A stretch of DNA of 40,555 nucleotides, from positions 1 to 40,555 of the forward strand of contig JALGSU010000028.1 of NCBI GenBank assembly GCA_029821735.1, given 5' to 3'. Under the pieces are notes generated by a model. The model was given only the letters and a program-made list of their open reading frames with translations. It was not told the DNA's origin and searched no databases. Of this stretch, positions 33,534-40,555 are shown in pieces. Made by a program: the position numbers and the translations under genes. Source of the stretch: Candidatus Zipacnadia bacterium (GTDB lineage: Bacteria > Armatimonadota > Zipacnadia > Zipacnadales > UBA5352). Position 1 is the first letter of the stretch. Every line of letters starts with the position of its first letter.

Positions 33534-33699
33534 TGTTCACGTGCGGCTCTATCCCTATTCCATTTTCCTCTTCCGGAAGTCGCGTCGTCTGTGATATGGC
33601 GCCAACGGGCCGCCGGTTGGCGTACTCATGACCGAGCGAACCCTCGCGGGAGTATGCTCACAGTACTAGCCGCGCACAACCATTGAGGAGGGACGCGAG

Positions 33700-34095
33700 A
33701 TGGCTGACGACACCTATCAGCAACCCCCGCCTTACTCTGAGAGCAACTCCGGTACTGGAGGTGACCCGCCCCCCGAAGTCCTGGAGATGGGCTTCAATTG
33801 AAGTGCATTCTTCCTTCACTGGATCTGGGGGGTTGGCAACGGGGTCTGGAACGCGTTTCTGGTATTGATACTTAACCTGATCTGGATGATCGTTCTCGGC
33901 ATCAAGGGGAACGAGTGGGCGTGGCGCAGCCGCAAGTTCGAGAGCGTTGAGCAGTTCCGTGAGACCCAGGCAATCTGGTCGAAGTGGGGATTGATCATCT
34001 TCATCGTCATGCTTGTGCTCAGTGGCATAAGCTTTGCGCTCGGTATTGGTGCGGTCATACTCGGGGGCGGGATTAACCCCGGCGCGTTCCGCTGA
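33700..34095 (+). pseudogene. Small membrane protein gene with in-frame TGA
   Basis: A single frame of 131 codons before the final stop. It begins with a proline-rich head (MADDTYQQPPPYSESNS), then VLEMGFN, an in-frame TGA at 33799-33801, then SAFFLHWIWGVGNGVWNAFL, a second membrane segment and a conserved stretch reading GIKGNEWAWRSRKFESVEQF. In relatives of this family, as I remember them, the text at this point is FNWGAF or similar, so the TGA sits where a tryptophan is expected (TGG to TGA). Every other Trp here is TGG, and TGA ends many genes in the window, so TGA is not a general Trp codon. It may be a nonsense mutation, a sequencing error or stop readthrough. GAGGAGGGACG precedes the ATG. 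Confidence 0.7.
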
Positions 34096-34108
34096 CGCTC
34101 AGTTTCCC

Positions 34109-34257
34109 ATGCGCGGCGTCTGCTTGCGAGCGCTGCACGCTCGCGCAGACTGCTCTCGCAGCTCGCCCATCGCGCGGTCTCGAGGCCTTTGGCCTCTCGC
34201 CGCGCATGATCTCGCTCCGTTCGCGGCCGGGCCCTCACGGGCCCGGCCGCCGCGCAT
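34109..34257. repeat. Cloverleaf-like intergenic element C
   Basis: A perfect 10-bp closing stem (ATGCGCGGCG at 34109-34118 with CGCCGCGCAT at 34248-34257) encloses three hairpins: GTCTGC/GCAGAC plus GCGAGCG/CGCTCGC at 34118-34150; GCGCGG/CCGCGC with GAGGCC/GGCCTC inside at 34172-34205; and an 11-bp perfect stem CGGCCGGGCCC at 34224-34249. Its ends differ in sequence from copies A and B, but the plan is the same. It lies between two convergent gene ends (34095 and 34343). Confidence 0.6.
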
Positions 34258-34342
34258 TCCCTTGGTGGTCTCACGGACGGCTGCTCTCCCCCACCGCAGT
34301 TCCAACGCAACGTGTGCCCGCGTGTTACTCCCCGATCGTCCC

Positions 34343-35233
34343 TTATCTCGTGCCGCCGGTCGGCGACGCGATAATGTTCAGCAGTCGATCCAGCTCCTCG
34401 TCGTCGTGGTAGCTTATGTGAATGGTCCCGCCCCCGCGCGATTTCGCAAGCAGCGTGACTTTGGTGCCGAGCGAGTCCCGCAGACGCTTCTTCGCGTCCT
34501 CCATGTATGGGTCAGTCTCTGGTCGCTGCGGCGCTGGGGCTGGCTCCTGCAGTTCTTCCTCGGGCTCATCTGACTGCTGGCGCGTGTATGCTTCTGTCTC
34601 TCTCACCGACAGGCCATGTTCCTTGATCATCTCGAGCATCTCGAACAGCTTTCTGGGTTGATCGATCAGACTCAGCAGTGCTCGCGCGTGCCCTTCGCTG
34701 ATGAGTCCTTGATTGAGCGCGTCGCGCGCACCGTCCGGCAGTTCGAGGAGGCGCAGTTGGTTTGAGATGGTCGAGCGGTCGCGTCCGAGTTGCTCGGCGA
34801 TCTGTTCCTGGGTCAGCCCAAACTGGCTGATCAGCTCGGCCATGGCCTCTGCTGTCTCCAGCGCCGAGAGATCGTCTCTTTGTAAGTTTTCTACTAATGC
34901 AATCTCCAGGCTCTGCTGGTCATCGGCCTCGTGCACGATGCACGGTACGGTCTGCAGCCCTGCGCGCTGCGCGGCTCGCCAGCGCCGTTCCCCGGCAATG
35001 ATCTGGTAAAAATCCTCTTCGCGCGTCCGGCGCACCACGATCGGCTGCACTATCCCGTGCGTTTCGATCGAGAGCGTCAGCTCTTCAAGGGCTTTATCGT
35101 CAACACGATGGCGAGGTTGATGAGGATTCGCCTCAAGTTGGTCGATTTGCACCTCCAGCACCGCACGACTGCGCGCCAGCGCCTCGCTCGACAGCAGCTC
35201 GCTCAGTCCGCGTCCGAGTCCCTTTTTACGCAT
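34343..35233 (-). CDS. parB: Chromosome-partitioning protein ParB
   Basis: A 296-residue CTP-dependent DNA clamp that loads at parS. Motifs: N-terminal RKKGLGRGLSELL (ParA-interacting), the CTP-binding patch IIAGERRWRAA, ENLQRDDLSALETAEA and a helix-turn-helix (LTQEQIAEQLGRDRSTISNQ). The C-terminal dimerisation part ends IHISYHDDEELDRLLNIIAS. GGGAGGT lies 8 bases before the ATG at 35233. Its first bases overlap the end of parA, so translation is probably coupled. Six parS-like sites lie 1.5-3.4 kb away. Confidence 0.97.
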   Translation of the reverse strand: MRKKGLGRGLSELLSSEALARSRAVLEVQIDQLEANPHQPRHRVDDKALEELTLSIETHGIVQPIVVRRTREEDFYQIIAGERRWRAAQRAGLQTVPCIVHEADDQQSLEIALVENLQRDDLSALETAEAMAELISQFGLTQEQIAEQLGRDRSTISNQLRLLELPDGARDALNQGLISEGHARALLSLIDQPRKLFEMLEMIKEHGLSVRETEAYTRQQSDEPEEELQEPAPAPQRPETDPYMEDAKKRLRDSLGTKVTLLAKSRGGGTIHISYHDDEELDRLLNIIASPTGGTR

Positions 35234-36002
35234 CACCAAATACCTCCCAATACAACCTGAAATATGCGGCCGAACCTGGACAGTGCCGGTCGTAGATCAC
35301 CGCCGGCAACCCGTAGCTCGGCGACTCCGCGAGCTTGACATTCCGCGGGATCTTTGCCTGGAACGTTCTGCCAGGGAAATCCCGGGCCACATCTGCTGCG
35401 ACCTCATCCGACAGGTTCGTTCGTGCGTCGTACATCGTCATGATCGCTCCCGCCAGCGTCAGCGACGGGTTTATCTCCGCCTGCACGAGCGCGATGATCC
35501 GCAAGAGCTGCGACAGCCCCTCCAGTGCGTAGTATTCGCACTGGATCGGGATCAGCACCTGGTCCGCGGCCCCCAGAGCATTCAGCGTCAGAAGGCCCAG
35601 CGATGGAGCTGTGTCGATGATAATCAGGTCATAGAAGTCCCTGACCGGCTCCAAAATCCGCCGCAGACGCCGCTCACGCGAAATCGCCGACGCTAACTCC
35701 AGTTGGGCCCCCGCCAATTCCAGTGTCGCAGGCAGCACATCCAGATTCGGCGTCGCACTTGGCACGATCACCTCATCAATGGCCGGACTCACCGTCCCCT
35801 CCGGCCTGGCTAACAGGTCGTACAGACAGTATTCCAGTTCATCGCGCTCCACGCCCAAACCACTGGTTGCATTTGACTGTGGATCCGCGTCCACGACGAG
35901 GACCGAGTGATCATCCAAAGCTGCGCACGCTGCCAGATTGATGGCGGTCGTCGTTTTAGCGACGCCACCCTTCTGGTTCACAACTGCAAAGGTACGGGCC
36001 AC
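35226..36002 (-). CDS. parA: Chromosome-partitioning ATPase ParA
   Basis: A 258-residue ATPase. It has the deviant Walker A NQKGGVAKTTTAINLA with signature Lys11 and Lys16, Walker B-like LVVDADPQSNATSG and IIIDTAPSLGLLTLNAL, and LAGAIMTMYDARTNLSDEV. It begins with GTG at 36002 behind GGAGGG at 6 bases; the longer frame to 36029 has no ribosome binding site. It overlaps parB by 8 bases and works with it in moving the origin region. Confidence 0.97.
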   Translation of the reverse strand: MARTFAVVNQKGGVAKTTTAINLAACAALDDHSVLVVDADPQSNATSGLGVERDELEYCLYDLLARPEGTVSPAIDEVIVPSATPNLDVLPATLELAGAQLELASAISRERRLRRILEPVRDFYDLIIIDTAPSLGLLTLNALGAADQVLIPIQCEYYALEGLSQLLRIIALVQAEINPSLTLAGAIMTMYDARTNLSDEVAADVARDFPGRTFQAKIPRNVKLAESPSYGLPAVIYDRHCPGSAAYFRLYWEVFGDA

Positions 36003-36045
36003 CTGAATCCCTCCAGGTATGCAAGGCACGATCTATACGCCAACA

Positions 36046-36080
36046 CAATCCACAGAGTTCTCCACATTTACTGTGGAAAA
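36046..36080. promoter_or_regulatory. Cluster of three DnaA-box-like sites
   Basis: Against TTATCCACA: CAATCCACA at 36046-36054 (7/9), TTCTCCACA at 36058-36066 (8/9) and TGTGGAAAA at 36072-36080 (8/9, opposite orientation). They fall in and just beyond the 65-base gap between parA and rsmG, overlapping the last codons of rsmG. It suggests closeness to oriC but is not proof of an origin. Confidence 0.45.
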
Positions 36081-36751
36081 CCCGAGGCTAAAGCCCGGAA
36101 TCCCGTCAGTCTCAGCCCGCCGACCAGCGTTTCGCGGCTCCCCAGCCGCTTCAGCCCGTTTTGCGGGCCCTCTCCCCCATCGTCGGAGAAATCCTGGTCT
36201 CCATCCTGGTGATAGGCACCGATGAACCCGCCTTCGCGAACCAGGGGAGCGGCGAGTTCAAGCGCGCTCCTACCGCGTGCCAGTGCCCGGAAGATGATCG
36301 CGTCGTAAGTGCCAGCAGCGTCTCCCGCAGCGCCCGCATCCATCAATACAGCTTTCAGGTTCGGGAGCCGCGACCTACCGACCAACAACTCGCACGCTGT
36401 AAACGCGCGCTTCGCCCGATCCAACAGCGCGACCTCAAGCCCCGGCGCCAGGATCGCCAGTCCAGCCCCTAACGCACCGTTCCCCGCCCCCAAATCCCCT
36501 ACTTTGCCGGTTCTGGGAGCTGCCACGAACCCCAAGTATGCGAAGGCCGGCCCTATTCCCCGCTCAAGTGACTCAACTGGGCTCCGGTACCCGCTGATTC
36601 CTGAGGCCCGCGCTAGGTCGGCCAACCACATCGACACCCGAACAGCTCGGTCAATCTGCTCGCTGGTCAACTCAACTCCGGTCTGATCGCCGATCTGAGC
36701 GACTCGCGCCCGCAGATCGGCCTCATCAGGTCCTGCACCACTATGTTTCAC
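36068..36751 (-). CDS. rsmG: 16S rRNA (guanine-N7) methyltransferase RsmG
   Basis: A 227-residue SAM-dependent methyltransferase that methylates G527 of 16S rRNA. It has RVSMWLADLARASGISGYRS, the SAM loop VGDLGAGNGALGAGLAIL, which deviates from the common GSGxGxPG, LLDRAKRAFTACELLVGRS and DAIIFRALARG. The start is in the parS site: the frame reads VFHVKHSG, and GGGAGA is 9 bases before the second valine codon, so GTG at 36751 is preferred over GTG at 36760. It belongs to the common rsmG-parA-parB neighbourhood. The usual mnmG and mnmE are not on the other side here. Confidence 0.92.
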   Translation of the reverse strand: MKHSGAGPDEADLRARVAQIGDQTGVELTSEQIDRAVRVSMWLADLARASGISGYRSPVESLERGIGPAFAYLGFVAAPRTGKVGDLGAGNGALGAGLAILAPGLEVALLDRAKRAFTACELLVGRSRLPNLKAVLMDAGAAGDAAGTYDAIIFRALARGRSALELAAPLVREGGFIGAYHQDGDQDFSDDGGEGPQNGLKRLGSRETLVGGLRLTGFRALASGFPQ

Positions 36752-36759
36752 GTGAAACA
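36744..36759. promoter_or_regulatory. parS site 1 (perfect)
   Basis: TGTTTCACGTGAAACA, the full ParB recognition palindrome. It covers the start of rsmG and encodes FHVKH there. Confidence 0.95.
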
Positions 36760-36909
36760 CTCTCCCAAACTCACCAATTCGGCGCTTACCTACTCGCCAC
36801 CTCCTAGGCCCAGAAAAAGTTCTACCCATCTGTTTTCCGTTCGGGGCCCATATTGCTCTCACTGCCCCCCCCTCGACTACCTTTCTCACGCTCACCGCAG
36901 TATCACGGA

Positions 36910-36925
36910 TGTTTCACGTGAAACA
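36910..36925. promoter_or_regulatory. parS site 2 (perfect)
   Basis: A perfect 16-bp parS, 150 bases from site 1 in the upstream region of rsmG. Confidence 0.95.
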
Positions 36926-36960
36926 CGATCATTGGCGCACTACATTTCCGAACAAGCGCC

Positions 36961-36976
36961 TGTTTCACGTGAAACG
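36961..36976. promoter_or_regulatory. parS site 3 (15 of 16)
   Basis: TGTTTCACGTGAAACG, with one mismatch at the last base. Confidence 0.9.
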
Positions 36977-37257
36977 AACGCTCGCCCACCATCGTGGACG
37001 CTCGCCCATTGTCCAGCAACATCAGGGCCCTTGCCGCGTTCGCGCCAGGCGGCTGCAGCGTGCGGTCAGTGCCACGCTTCACAGACCCACGAACAACCAT
37101 CGGCTGTCAGATTGCGTGCGGAGCAATCATGCGGCCGGCTGTTTCAGCGTGGGTCTGAGGTCTACTCAACCAACAACCGGCCACGCTGCCGGCCATGAAA
37201 GCCTCCGGGAGGCCAAACGAAACCCATTGACGGGTGTTTGGCCGCCGTGCGGAACGA

Positions 37258-37273
37258 TGTTTCACGTGAAACA
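37258..37273. promoter_or_regulatory. parS site 4 (perfect)
   Basis: A perfect 16-bp parS in non-coding DNA. Confidence 0.95.
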
Positions 37274-37767
37274 TGCCCTCGAGGCGTGTTCACGAGCTAT
37301 AGCGGGCCCTCGTCACATGCGCTTCAGCTCAATGTTCAACGCGATACGGAGCCAGTCCAGAAGCGCTCGGCGCCTTCAGCTTGCGGTCTCGCGACTCGTG
37401 TCTTGACTGCGAGCATCAATTCGGGCTTCCGTTCCAGATCGCCCTAGCCAAGAGGTTGACCTCGGCACGTATGCACGCTCAGTGACCATTCGAACTCATC
37501 AAGGGACCAATGTATGAGAGCCGCGCGGAGCGATACCAAGCCCACCCAAGTAGAAGCGAGATGTAGTATTGCGCTTCACAGCCCGGTGCCAGGGAACTGT
37601 CCGTGTCGGTATGGCCGGAATTGGCCGGTTGTTAGCCACGGCACGCCTACCGCTGCTGTTTGGGGCTCTGTTGACCCCCTAGGCACACGATTAGCTTCCT
37701 TTGGCATGCGCCATCGAGTTCTTGCGCGCAGGCATATTAAGACGGTGACCTGACACCCGTCATCAGT

Positions 37768-37792
37768 GCCGAGTGCGCGTTTGCGCCTCGGC
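37768..37792. terminator. Hairpin in the parS region
   Basis: GCCGAG/CTCGGC and GCGC/GCGC form a 10-bp stem with a single bulged T and a 4-base loop. No T-run follows. It could end a small transcript or be a structural element. Confidence 0.35.
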
Positions 37793-38249
37793 GTCAACCC
37801 AACACGCTTGGACTCTCATGTCGTTTGATCGGGATGCCCCTGTGCGTGCGCGTGAGGCACGCCGCTGGCGCGCTCACTCGGTTGCGTCGGGCACTTCGCG
37901 CCCAAGTGTCGTGTTCTGATTGCGGGCCGCGACGGATGCGCGGTCGCGTGGGGGCCAGGGCCAGCTTAACCGTGAGGACTTTTGGCCAGCTGAGTGAGCG
38001 GGGTCGCCTCTCGCACTCGCTGCCGAGTATTGCATACCGGGTTGAGCGGATTATGTGCTGGTTCCCGGCGAACCTGATGATAGCGGGAGGGGAGTGGAAG
38101 CGTTCGCCTGTTCGTGCTGCATGAACGCAACGCTTGCGTGCTCGGTCGCTCGCCGCCCTAGGCCCGGGCTGCGTCCGTTGAGAGGCATCCTGCTTCGGAT
38201 CAGGTTCCGCCCGCGCGCTCGGGAACGAGTCGGTTCGGGGTTAGGGGAC

Positions 38250-38265
38250 CGTTTCACGTGAAATG
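38250..38265. promoter_or_regulatory. Degenerate parS site 5
   Basis: CGTTTCACGTGAAATG keeps 13 of 16 positions, including the core GTTTCACGTGAAA. Binding may be weaker. Confidence 0.65.
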
Positions 38266-38273
38266 CTAACTTG

Positions 38274-38296
38274 CAGACGGCCCGAACGGCCGTCTG
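38274..38296. terminator. Hairpin next to parS site 5
   Basis: CAGACGGCC (38274-38282) pairs with GGCCGTCTG (38288-38296) with a 5-base loop, followed by TTCC. It may terminate an unknown small transcript. Confidence 0.4.
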
Positions 38297-38581
38297 TTCC
38301 CACGAGCTCTATGGACGGTGGTTCCGGGACCCATTTGGTCCGCCAAGTGCAGCTGGGTCCCCATTCGGACCCCGGTCGATGTATATTGATGGATGAGCAC
38401 TTGGACCCGCCCGTGGAACAAGCGGTTCAGCCAGGAAAGCGGGCGATCAGGAGTTCCCGGCAACGACGCTGACGGACTTGCGGTCAGCGTTGGAGGGGGG
38501 GGAACAACCGGCTGGCGTGGTGCCGACGTTGGATGGAAGGGCCCGGGTGGTCAGGCAGTACATTAATGGATATGCAATCCA

Positions 38582-38597
38582 TGTTTCACGTGAAACA
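38582..38597. promoter_or_regulatory. parS site 6 (perfect)
   Basis: A perfect 16-bp parS, the outermost of the cluster, 1.85 kb from site 1. Confidence 0.95.
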
Positions 38598-39020
38598 TTT
38601 GGCTCCGCTGGCGGCGGAGGCCGCAGACATGTCAACGGTCAGTTGCCTGCGATTCTTTGAGTTGGTGGGTAGGGGAGACCTGGCCGACGGGCCGGCGCGC
38701 GAGGACTGGCGTAGACCAGTTCAACCAAGCGCTGCCGAGCGGTCAGATGAGCTGCGTGGTGACGCGAATCGGCGCGAGGTGCCTTGCCGGCAGATCATCG
38801 ACCTGAGAGAGTAAGAAGCCTCCCTTAGGCGCATGGGCGAGTAAGAAAGCACCATGCGTGTTGGTATCCTGGCCCAAGGAGCTGCGGTCTGTATAGGTTA
38901 GTTATCCTAAACATGCACAAAGTTTTCCACATAGGGCGCGTGCGACCGCCGCAGTCTCGTGAGCCATCGCCTCTTGGTCTGGCCGACGATCGCATAGGGG
39001 TTGCTGGCGCAGGCGCTCGC

Positions 39021-39527
39021 TCACATATCCCAGACCGCGATGGCTCGTGTGCACCGCGTTCCGTTCTCGATGCTGACGCTGCCATCGGGAAGGAGGCGCA
39101 CTACGTGTGTGATGTGGACATCCACATAGCGCAACAGGATGGGCTGGCAGTAGTGGACAACCATCTGATGGTTGCGGCAAGTGACCGCGGGCTCGCCATC
39201 GACCTCTTCGATTCTGTACGGTGGCAGGTCGTTGACGGGACAGCGGATTGCTTCCTGTGACACCACATATCCAGGGACGAGAACCGACGGGCTGTCGGGC
39301 CAGGTACCATGGTCCCGAACATAGGCGTCGATCGCTGGGGAAAGCTGCCTGAGATGGTCCCGGCAGAGAGCGACCTCTCCGGGTGACTCACGTAAGGACG
39401 GGCCACCTACCCAGCACAGGACCTGCGCGACCATGAGACCGCCTATAGCCACGGCGCAGACGTAGCCCGCCCATCGGAGAAACTTGCGGGTCGCTCCGGA
39501 GCGTCCGGACCGGTCATCGGTTGCCAT
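39021..39527 (-). CDS. Membrane-anchored pilin-like hypothetical protein
   Basis: A 168-residue protein with one membrane segment near the N terminus (FLRWAGYVCAVAIGGLMVAQ) and an exported domain. CRDHLRQLSPAIDAYVRDHG, TWPDSPSVLVPGYV and EAIRCPVNDLPPYRIEE follow the pattern of type II secretion-like pseudopilin domains (C..NLR.L..A...Y...G.WP ... CP). Six or so cysteines could form disulfides. The ATG at 39527 has GGGGAG at about 14 bases; a GTG at 39560 in the same frame is an alternative. Function unknown; it could work with a secretion system elsewhere. Confidence 0.6.
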   Translation of the reverse strand: MATDDRSGRSGATRKFLRWAGYVCAVAIGGLMVAQVLCWVGGPSLRESPGEVALCRDHLRQLSPAIDAYVRDHGTWPDSPSVLVPGYVVSQEAIRCPVNDLPPYRIEEVDGEPAVTCRNHQMVVHYCQPILLRYVDVHITHVVRLLPDGSVSIENGTRCTRAIAVWDM

Positions 39528-39642
39528 GGACGGGATACACTCCCCGGCGTTGGTCGGCACACAAGGCCCGTTACATAATTCGGTGTGAGTTGGCGAGGAC
39601 CTGCAGAGGTGAGGCGCCAGGCGTCGGTTGTCCCCTCAAGTC

Positions 39643-40278
39643 CTACTTCTGCCAGCCCGCCCGCCAAGTCGAGCGGAAGCCCTCACGGCGCATCGCCTCC
39701 GCGCTATCGATGCCCGTGCGGCGACTCAGAACCACTCGGCCCACCCGACTCCACATGAACGCGTCAAGAAAGCTCGTGAGAACGAGGGTCACCGCGAAGG
39801 GGACGAGCCCCAAGACGATGGAGCCGAGCGTGCCGCCAATTGCCGTTGCGCGGCCAGTCAACAGCAGAGGGGCAATACCTGAGGCCACGAGGATCGGCAA
39901 CCACAGACGCCATGACAGGTCACGCCCCCCTGTCGGGGATGGTGCGGGTGTGAAGCCAGGGAACGCCGGGCCCGTCCCGAGAATCTGGAATGCCTGTGGG
40001 ACGTGGTCTCGAGCGAAGGCCACTGGAGTGGCGGCTATCTCGTCTACGCAGTAGAGAGCGTAGCTGTAGACGGCGAGCAGGCTTGCCAACGCGCCTATGG
40101 CACCGCACAACAGCGCCAGCAGCCAGATTGCCCAAGACGGCATCAGGAACGCCATAATTGCCATAGCGACGACACCGCAGGGGAGGACCGTGATGGCGAT
40201 GCCACGCAGTGCCGAGAGTTCCCACTCCCGGGCACGTGCGGCGGTCTCTATCTGTGCGGGCGTGCATTCGTCCGACAT
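39643..40278 (-). CDS. Hypothetical membrane protein
   Basis: A 211-residue protein with four hydrophobic segments: GIAITVLPCGVVAMAIMAFL, WAIWLLALLCGAIGALASLL, WLPILVASGIAPLLLTG and IVLGLVPFAVTLVLTSFL. The ends are polar and the last 35 residues are basic. No family is recognised. AGAGGAC lies about 7 bases before the ATG. It precedes the 39021-39527 gene on the same strand by 115 bases, so the two may form a unit. Confidence 0.6.
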   Translation of the reverse strand: MSDECTPAQIETAARAREWELSALRGIAITVLPCGVVAMAIMAFLMPSWAIWLLALLCGAIGALASLLAVYSYALYCVDEIAATPVAFARDHVPQAFQILGTGPAFPGFTPAPSPTGGRDLSWRLWLPILVASGIAPLLLTGRATAIGGTLGSIVLGLVPFAVTLVLTSFLDAFMWSRVGRVVLSRRTGIDSAEAMRREGFRSTWRAGWQK

Positions 40279-40448
40279 TAGAGTCCTCTGTTTCTCGGGT
40301 GCATGCGTTACGGGCTCCGCGGAGCGTCATCGACATCGAAGCGAATTTGGGCCAAGTCGACACCCAGTTCGTGCTCCGCTCGGCGCGGGACGATGGCCGC
40401 CCAGCAAGCAACCACCGAAGCGATTTCCGTGCACAACACCGCTAGTAC

Positions 40449-40555
40449 CTACTTGATCAAGTCCTTGAGTTGTTCTGTGGGTTTGGTTTGTCGCACATCT
40501 TGCTTGGTCCATTCGAACGGTTGGGCATTTGCGTTGTGCACTTTGATGTAGTCGT
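40449..40555 (-). mobile_element. C-terminal end of an IS630-like transposase (partial)
   Basis: The frame reads DYIKVHNANAQPFEWTKQDV and then 14 more residues to a stop at 40449. The YNxxAKPFxWT-type ending is typical of IS630/Tc1-family transposases. Its 5' part lies beyond the window, so completeness cannot be judged. It is the only transposon trace in the window. Confidence 0.65.

Larger units (their letters stand above)
36926..39020. other. Long parS-rich stretch without a convincing gene
   Basis: No reading frame here has a ribosome binding site plus a recognisable protein. Open frames that begin MFHVKH are produced by parS sites themselves. It holds parS sites 3-6, two hairpins (37768-37792 and 38274-38296), a GGGACCCA/TGGGTCCC paired segment near 38326-38357, and a DnaA-box-like TTTTCCACA at 38923-38931. 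It is best read as an origin-proximal centromere-like region that may hide an undetected RNA. Confidence 0.6.

Noticed and set aside
33600..33622. CGCCAAC/GTTGGCG hairpin as an operator or terminator
   Set aside because: It lies between genes but has a 9-base loop, no T-run and no promoter overlap, so no role can be assigned.
36909..37406. Plus-strand frame of 165 codons starting MFHVKH
   Set aside because: The FHVKH pieces are translated parS sites; there is no ribosome binding site, and composition is not coding-like.
38326..38380. GGGACCCA/TGGGTCCC paired segment as a known RNA (SRP, RNase P)
   Set aside because: None of the conserved motifs of those RNAs is visible; the pairing alone is weak.
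38533..38814. Plus-strand frame of 93 codons through parS site 6
   Set aside because: It has a plausible codon mix but no ribosome binding site and no recognisable motif; kept only as a possibility.

Overview
The window is about 40.5 kb of GC-rich bacterial chromosome, most likely from an uncultured lineage and probably a metagenome assembly. No taxonomic marker settles the phylum. Secreted DUF4038-type glycosidase, DUF3604/PHP and caspase proteins together with an anaerobe-style oxygen-defence set would fit Armatimonadota or a similar free-living heterotroph, but that is inference. Small frame errors in two genes and one in-frame stop mean that either several genes are decaying or the assembly carries small indels.

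Layout. 0.1-7.1 kb: a frameshifted DUF3604 metallohydrolase-like gene, a DUF4038 glycoside hydrolase, two tandem PHP phosphoesterase paralogues, a YfcE-like phosphodiesterase and a UPF0104-like membrane protein. 7.3-10.9 kb: a large secreted protein and two conserved genes of unknown role, ending in a strong bidirectional terminator. 11.0-15.6 kb: carB and carA, with a recognisable promoter and a hairpin between the two genes. 15.7-20.5 kb: a secreted alpha-toroid protein, a secreted caspase-like protease with three 95-residue Kre9/KNH-type repeats, and a very short signal-peptide ORF. 20.6-28.8 kb: serS, a Na+/Ca2+-exchanger-like protein, rtcB, a DciA-type protein with a zinc ribbon, a broken secreted carbohydrate-active gene and a GspF/PilC protein.

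29.1-33.5 kb is a plus-strand oxygen and peroxide defence block: perR, rubrerythrin, desulfoferrodoxin, flavodiiron protein, rubredoxin, an ArsR repressor, an FmdB zinc ribbon and a thioredoxin lipoprotein. PerR has all five metal-sensing residues of the peroxide sensor and sits directly behind a near-consensus promoter overlapped by an inverted repeat. Rubredoxin would supply electrons to rubrerythrin, the superoxide reductase and the flavodiiron protein.

33.7-38.9 kb looks origin-proximal: a membrane-protein gene with an in-frame TGA, parB, parA (overlapping), DnaA-box-like sites, rsmG, and then about 2.2 kb without a convincing gene that carries five of six parS sites (the sixth is inside the rsmG start). 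The right end (39.0-40.5 kb) has two putative membrane proteins and the C-terminal tail of an IS630-like transposase.

The most unusual signal is non-coding. Three intergenic segments (17935-18066, 28816-28968 and 34109-34257) fold on paper as cloverleaves: a 9-10 bp closing stem around three hairpins. The first two share nearly identical ends but have different central hairpin sequences that keep their pairing, which suggests a structured repeat family. A second short repeat (a shared 20-mer at 23080 and 27493) and a GGCGGGTCT/AGACCCGCC hairpin family are also present.
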